DNA of 64,000 bases, taken from the NCBI GenBank assembly GCA_003439945.1, contig QVRM01002287.1, positions 1 through 64,000 of the forward strand. Direction: 5' to 3'. A program made the position numbers and the translations under genes. The DNA comes from Dermanyssus gallinae (taxonomy: Eukaryota; Arthropoda; Arachnida; Mesostigmata; Dermanyssidae). The first letter of the stretch is position 1; every line of letters starts with the position of its first letter. Positions 62,020 to 64,000 of this stretch are shown one piece after another. The notes beneath the pieces were generated by a model. It was not told where the DNA came from. It ran no database searches and was given only the letters and a program-made list of their open reading frames with translations.

Positions 62020-62595
62020 GACTCACTGATGTCGGATGGCTAGTTCTTCGCTTTTTCCACCGAAACGGCGCGAACACGTCACCTGCTGAAGACGAAGTCC
62101 ACAGCGGCGGCAGCAGCAGCGGCAGTAAAGGAATAATACCCATGCCGAAGAGCGGCCGATTGCGACGGCGGTGAAGTCAAGCGCGGAATAAACGTAAATA
62201 ATCGCCAACGTCGACTGGGTTGGCTACGCTGTCGTTGTTACCATTTGTTGTCACTTACTTATTATGTTGCTGTTGTCGTTGCTGTTGTTTCTGCTGTTAG
62301 TACTACTGCTATTGGATATTGCTATCAAATCTGTCCTCGTCATCGTCGTTATTGTCGTCCTAGCCAGCCCCAGGATCACCATTGTTATAGTGGACATATA
62401 TATGTTGGCAACTGTTTGTGTTGTTTTTCTTTTTATGAATTGTCACTTTGATTTGACTGTGTGGCCAGCTCTCTTTGTGGCCACTTTGTGTGCTTTTGTA
62501 CTCAATGCGGTATACCTTCATGCAATGGCAGCTATGTGTTTGCTCTAGCTGTTTTAGTGGGTGGGACACCTTCCTAATCTTGAACAAAGATAAAA

Positions 62596-62599
<4 letters not shown>

Positions 62600-62632
<33 letters not shown>
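62600..62632. repeat. (TA)n microsatellite
   Basis: Pure TA run after a short A run. Confidence 0.95.
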
Positions 62633-62634
<2 letters not shown>

Positions 62635-62817
62635 AATGTGTTGGTTACGGTTCGTATGATCCGCTCATTATTATTCTTGCTATTTGCTGCTTTCTAGAAC
62701 TATATATTTGAAACATTGTTCTTTAACGATTGGGCTTGCCTCGTAATGCATCCACAAGAAAATTGCTACACCTAGAACATTCAGAAGAGAGCTAGGGCTA
62801 CAAATAATGAAATCCCT

Positions 62818-62818
<1 letters not shown>

Positions 62819-62893
<75 letters not shown>
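62819..62893. repeat. (TA)n microsatellite, 75 bp
   Basis: TA run of about 37 units with one TACA interruption. Confidence 0.96.
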
Positions 62894-62897
<4 letters not shown>

Positions 62898-63139
62898 ATC
62901 TTCAAGGCAATCGTATTCAGCGGAGACACTAACGTTTGTTGACAAAATGCTTATTTCCACATATTTCGCATATGTGGATAGCCTCAAATGTGCTGAGTAT
63001 GAGAGACGTGAGCTGAGTAGTTCCGTTTTCGTAGCTCACAGTGCCGGCTATTCAGTATCCATCTAGTTGAGTGTGAGTGTGTGTAGGTGTGATTGTGAGA
63101 CGGCCGCTGAGGCGTTATGGTTATTGTTGCGCGGTTGCG

Positions 63140-63260
63140 TGTCTGCCCGTCTTTCGATCTACTCAGCCACCTACCTATCTAGCTTACCTCTATCTGTCTA
63201 CCTAACTAACTAATTACCTACCTAACTAATTACCTACCTAACTAACTAAATCTCTATCTG
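63140..63260. repeat. Tetranucleotide repeat (CTAC/CTAA/CTAT)n
   Basis: An imperfect CTAC/CTAA array with a period of four and local doubling of TAACTAATTACCTACC. Confidence 0.85.
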
Positions 63261-63439
63261 TTTGCCTGTATACCTGGCTGGATGGCTGCCGACTTTTGCC
63301 GGCTTCGGCACTTCGGCCTGTCTAGTTGTCATTCAACACTGCAGCAGACACAATAAGAGCGAGATAGCGAGAATCAGAGAGAGACTATGCGCGAGAGGAA
63401 GAAAGAGAGAGAGAGAGAGACGTCTGTTGAGTTTATCAG

Positions 63440-63643
63440 TGGCCGACAACAGCCATCGTATCTAGACCGCACGCGTGCCCTTGGTGCCACCGGGAGGGAG
63501 GGAACGGGGGGCAACCGGGCCCCAGGCGGCCCCCTTCTAGAGACGAGTCATGCTGGCATGAAGACGTCGAATACGCCGAACACGCTTCGCAGTACGCTAC
63601 CCGATTTCCGATACGACAGTTTCGGCCATCACGACAAATCGCG
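63440..63643 (+). CDS. Candidate internal coding exon, unknown protein
   Basis: The acceptor TTTATCAG ends at 63439 and the donor is CGCG|GTGAGG at 63644. The 204 bases (68 codons) are open in the frame set by the exon at 40054, which leaves two bases (CC). The first base here (T) completes Pro and GRQQPSYLDRTRALGATG follows. A stop (TGA) lies immediately after the donor, so the frame is open exactly as far as splicing would need it. The segment is Gly/Arg/Thr rich, has no hydrophobic stretch and ends DFRYDSFGHHDKSR, so it is probably a disordered N-terminal region. It also ends two bases into a codon. An internal ATG at 63558 could serve as a start if the exon belongs to another promoter. 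The acceptor is modest because a GA repeat lies upstream. I do not recognise the family. Confidence 0.45.
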
Positions 63644-64000
63644 GTGAGGCCGCCACCGCCGCTGCTGCTGCGTCTGCTGTGGATAGTGGTGGTACTGTCG
63701 TGGCCTGACGTGAATGTGAATGTCGATAACGTTTGTTATTCGTTGCTATGACTATTGTTACATGGTGTTCTTGTTCTTCCTCTCCGCTTCAGCTTCAGCT
63801 TCATCTTCTTCGTCGATCATCGGTCGTTAATTCGACTCCTCACTCACCCACCTTTGTTGTTTACGTGACTTCAATACAAACGCTACCTACAGTATGTGTC
63901 TGTGTGTGAGTGTGTTCGCTTGCTTCAGCGATCGAGGCGTCGTCGCAAATGCCGATTTGATCGCATTTGTAGAGCGCATTTTCTTCTTAATAAGCCCGCA
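63644..64000 (+). other. Start of the next intron, no gene seen
   Basis: GCC/CTG and CTT-rich sequence with no further open exon before the window ends. Confidence 0.4.

Overview
This window looks like nuclear DNA of an arthropod, most likely a tick or mite. The evidence is indirect: there are no bacterial-style genes, splice signals are clear, and short tandem repeats are very common, with about three dozen (TA)n tracts plus many (TTG)n/(CAA)n and (GAT)n tracts. There are several non-LTR retrotransposons and tRNA-derived SINEs. One decayed LINE has a protein style I associate with chelicerate genomes. The species cannot be fixed from the sequence. Most long open frames here are translations of microsatellites (runs of Tyr-Ile, Asn, Gln, Leu, Val or Cys) and are not genes.

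Layout. Positions 1-2240 hold the 3' part of a fairly young LINE: end of the endonuclease, a complete reverse transcriptase and a 3' tail, with one frameshift. From 2241 to about 12,500 I see no supportable gene, only AT-rich DNA and microsatellites. From about 12,570 to 17,700 lies a nest of old transposons: a decayed LINE with a restriction-enzyme-like endonuclease at its C-terminus (+ strand), interrupted by a SINE; a fragment of a second decayed LINE (- strand); a SINE with a perfect 16-bp target duplication; and a second, tRNA-Ala-like SINE.

From about 19,600 to the end, transposons become rare (two SINE pieces) and simple repeats dominate. I read this as the 5' part of one or more genes with very long introns. 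On the + strand the best model is a non-coding first exon ending at 21561, a short exon with a start codon at 40054-40105, and a 204-nt coding exon at 63440-63643. The last two join in phase. A sequence at 61990-62019 has the form of a recursive (ratchet) splice site in the intron before the third exon. Three further possible alternative exons lie at 34712-34860, 36251-36366 and 37171-37211. On the - strand, a 54-codon exon with its own ATG and splice donor lies at 60777-60938, preceded by a possible leader exon and a short intron that holds a 68-bp near-perfect palindrome. I could not assign a known protein family to either gene. All exon calls come from reading splice signals and open frames by eye and need transcript evidence.
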